Below are positions 4,803 to 5,233 of a stretch of 5,233 nucleotides of DNA, in pieces. Both the position numbers and the translations under genes were made by a program. How positions within the stretch are numbered: the first letter of the stretch is position 1; each line of letters starts with the position of its first letter. Location: positions 1 through 5,233 of the forward strand of contig JBIOTP010000197.1 in the NCBI GenBank assembly GCA_044865965.1, in the 5' to 3' direction. This stretch comes from Solirubrobacter sp044865965 (GTDB lineage Bacteria; Actinomycetota; Thermoleophilia; Solirubrobacterales; Solirubrobacteraceae). The notes below the pieces were generated by a model. It did not search any database, was not told the DNA's origin, and saw nothing but the letters and a program-made list of their open reading frames with translations.

Positions 4803-4862
4803 GTTCTCCTCCTCGGGTCCTTCCGTCGCCGCGATCCTCTCGCGTCGGCGCACGCCGTGCAA

Positions 4863-5047
4863 GGTGGACGGCCGGCGCCAATGTTTGGGCGACCGGGCAG
4901 CGCGCCACCAGTGGGCGCTCGTCGCTTCAACGCGCCCGTCTTGACCCCGGAATCTCCACGCCCGCTACGAGTCCTTGACGAGTAACGGCGTCGAAACCGC
5001 GCTGCAGCGCCGAGGATGGCTACTGCGGCGGAAGGCGTTATGGGAAC
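4863..5047. other. Intergenic stretch upstream of the secreted-protein gene
   Basis: No gene is supported. A minus-strand frame crossing it (ending near 4965) gives Arg/Ala/Pro-rich text that begins out of frame inside the membrane-protein gene. TTGAC appears on the plus strand at 4941 and 4975, but without an acceptable -10 at normal spacing. The right end carries a copy of the TTATGG motif. Confidence 0.4.
5037..5047 (+). repeat. Short dispersed motif copy 4 (GTTATGGGAAC)
   Basis: Preceded by GGAAGGC. Read on the minus strand it is GTTCCCATAAC and follows the TGA at 5050-5048 immediately, with no gap. One base differs from the consensus GTTATGGCAAC. Confidence 0.4.
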
Positions 5048-5209
5048 TCATCGGCGCGGTGCGGGCGACCGCCTCGGCGTCGAGACCCCGTCGACAAGCG
5101 AAGCCCCGTCGACCCGGACGCGCGGGACCGCGCCCCGACGCCAGATCCGCCCGGGTCGCACGAGGAGCCCGGCGAGGATCGTGCCTGCCACGAGCAGCTG
5201 GAGCCACAC
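5048..5209 (-). CDS. Small single-pass membrane protein, or C-terminus of a longer gene (53 aa from GTG)
   Basis: A minus-strand frame is open from the window edge to TGA 5050-5048. The preferred start is GTG 5209, because GGAG (complement of 5215-5218) lies 5 bases upstream. The 53-residue product starts MWLQLLVAGTILAGLLVRPG, one hydrophobic helix (residues 2-17) followed at once by a basic stretch RPGRIWRRGAVPRVRV. By the positive-inside rule this places the C-terminus in the cytoplasm and anchors the N-terminus in the membrane. The rest, VDGASLVDGVSTPRRSPAPRR, is probably disordered. About 87 percent of codons end in G or C. The family is not recognised. Since the frame stays open upstream (REGGVPV before the GTG), this could instead be the tail of a larger membrane protein beyond the window. 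The opposite strand is also open here but encodes Ser/Thr/Pro/Arg-rich text that looks non-coding. Confidence 0.5.
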   Translation of the reverse strand: MWLQLLVAGTILAGLLVRPGRIWRRGAVPRVRVDGASLVDGVSTPRRSPAPRR

Positions 5210-5233
5210 GGGGACTCCGCCCTCTCTGTGCCA

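Noticed and set aside
5041..5233. Plus-strand frame from ATG 5041, open to the window edge, with GGAAGG upstream
   Set aside because: The product is Ser/Thr/Pro/Arg-rich without hydrophobic core; the minus strand encodes a clear membrane helix with its own SD, and the ATG is part of the dispersed motif.

Overview
The window looks like a chromosomal piece of a very GC-rich actinobacterium. GC is roughly 70 percent and codons strongly prefer G or C in third position. The alanine/arginine-rich proteins, the Uma2 and DUF2493 families and a kappa-GST-like DsbA protein together suggest the Thermoleophilia/Solirubrobacterales area. That placement is inferred from composition and protein style and was not tested by a search. 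No rRNA, tRNA, CRISPR array, insertion sequence or phage module is visible.

Layout. The left edge holds the 3' end of a LysR-type regulator (+), which converges on a small basic-protein gene (-, 327-527). That gene is divergent from a second small-protein gene (+, 628-822). Next comes a DUF2493 (SLOG/YspA-like) gene on the minus strand that is split by a frameshift near 1061-1064. A gene-poor stretch (1290-1824) with strong hairpins, a 14-bp palindrome and a plausible sigma-70 promoter leads into an intact HCCA-isomerase/DsbA-like thioredoxin-fold protein (+, 1825-2445). After a gap comes a Uma2-family PD-(D/E)XK protein (+, 2707-3243), which probably starts at a leaderless GTG. The right half lies on the minus strand: a short decayed-looking coding remnant (about 3374-3566), an acidic winged-helix protein of unknown function (3567-4367), a small secreted two-cysteine protein (4563-4802), and a small single-pass membrane protein (5048-5209) or the tail of a longer gene running off the edge.

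How the genes relate. They do not form an obvious operon or pathway. Most are single-gene units with their own ribosome binding sites, alternating in orientation, as in a loosely organised accessory region. No complete new defence or biosynthetic system can be supported here. The most curious signals are a short motif, (G/T)TTATGG(C/G)AA(C/T) or near variants, found four times, three of them just after stop codons; the frameshifted DUF2493 gene; the leaderless Uma2 start; and the uncharacterised acidic winged-helix protein.
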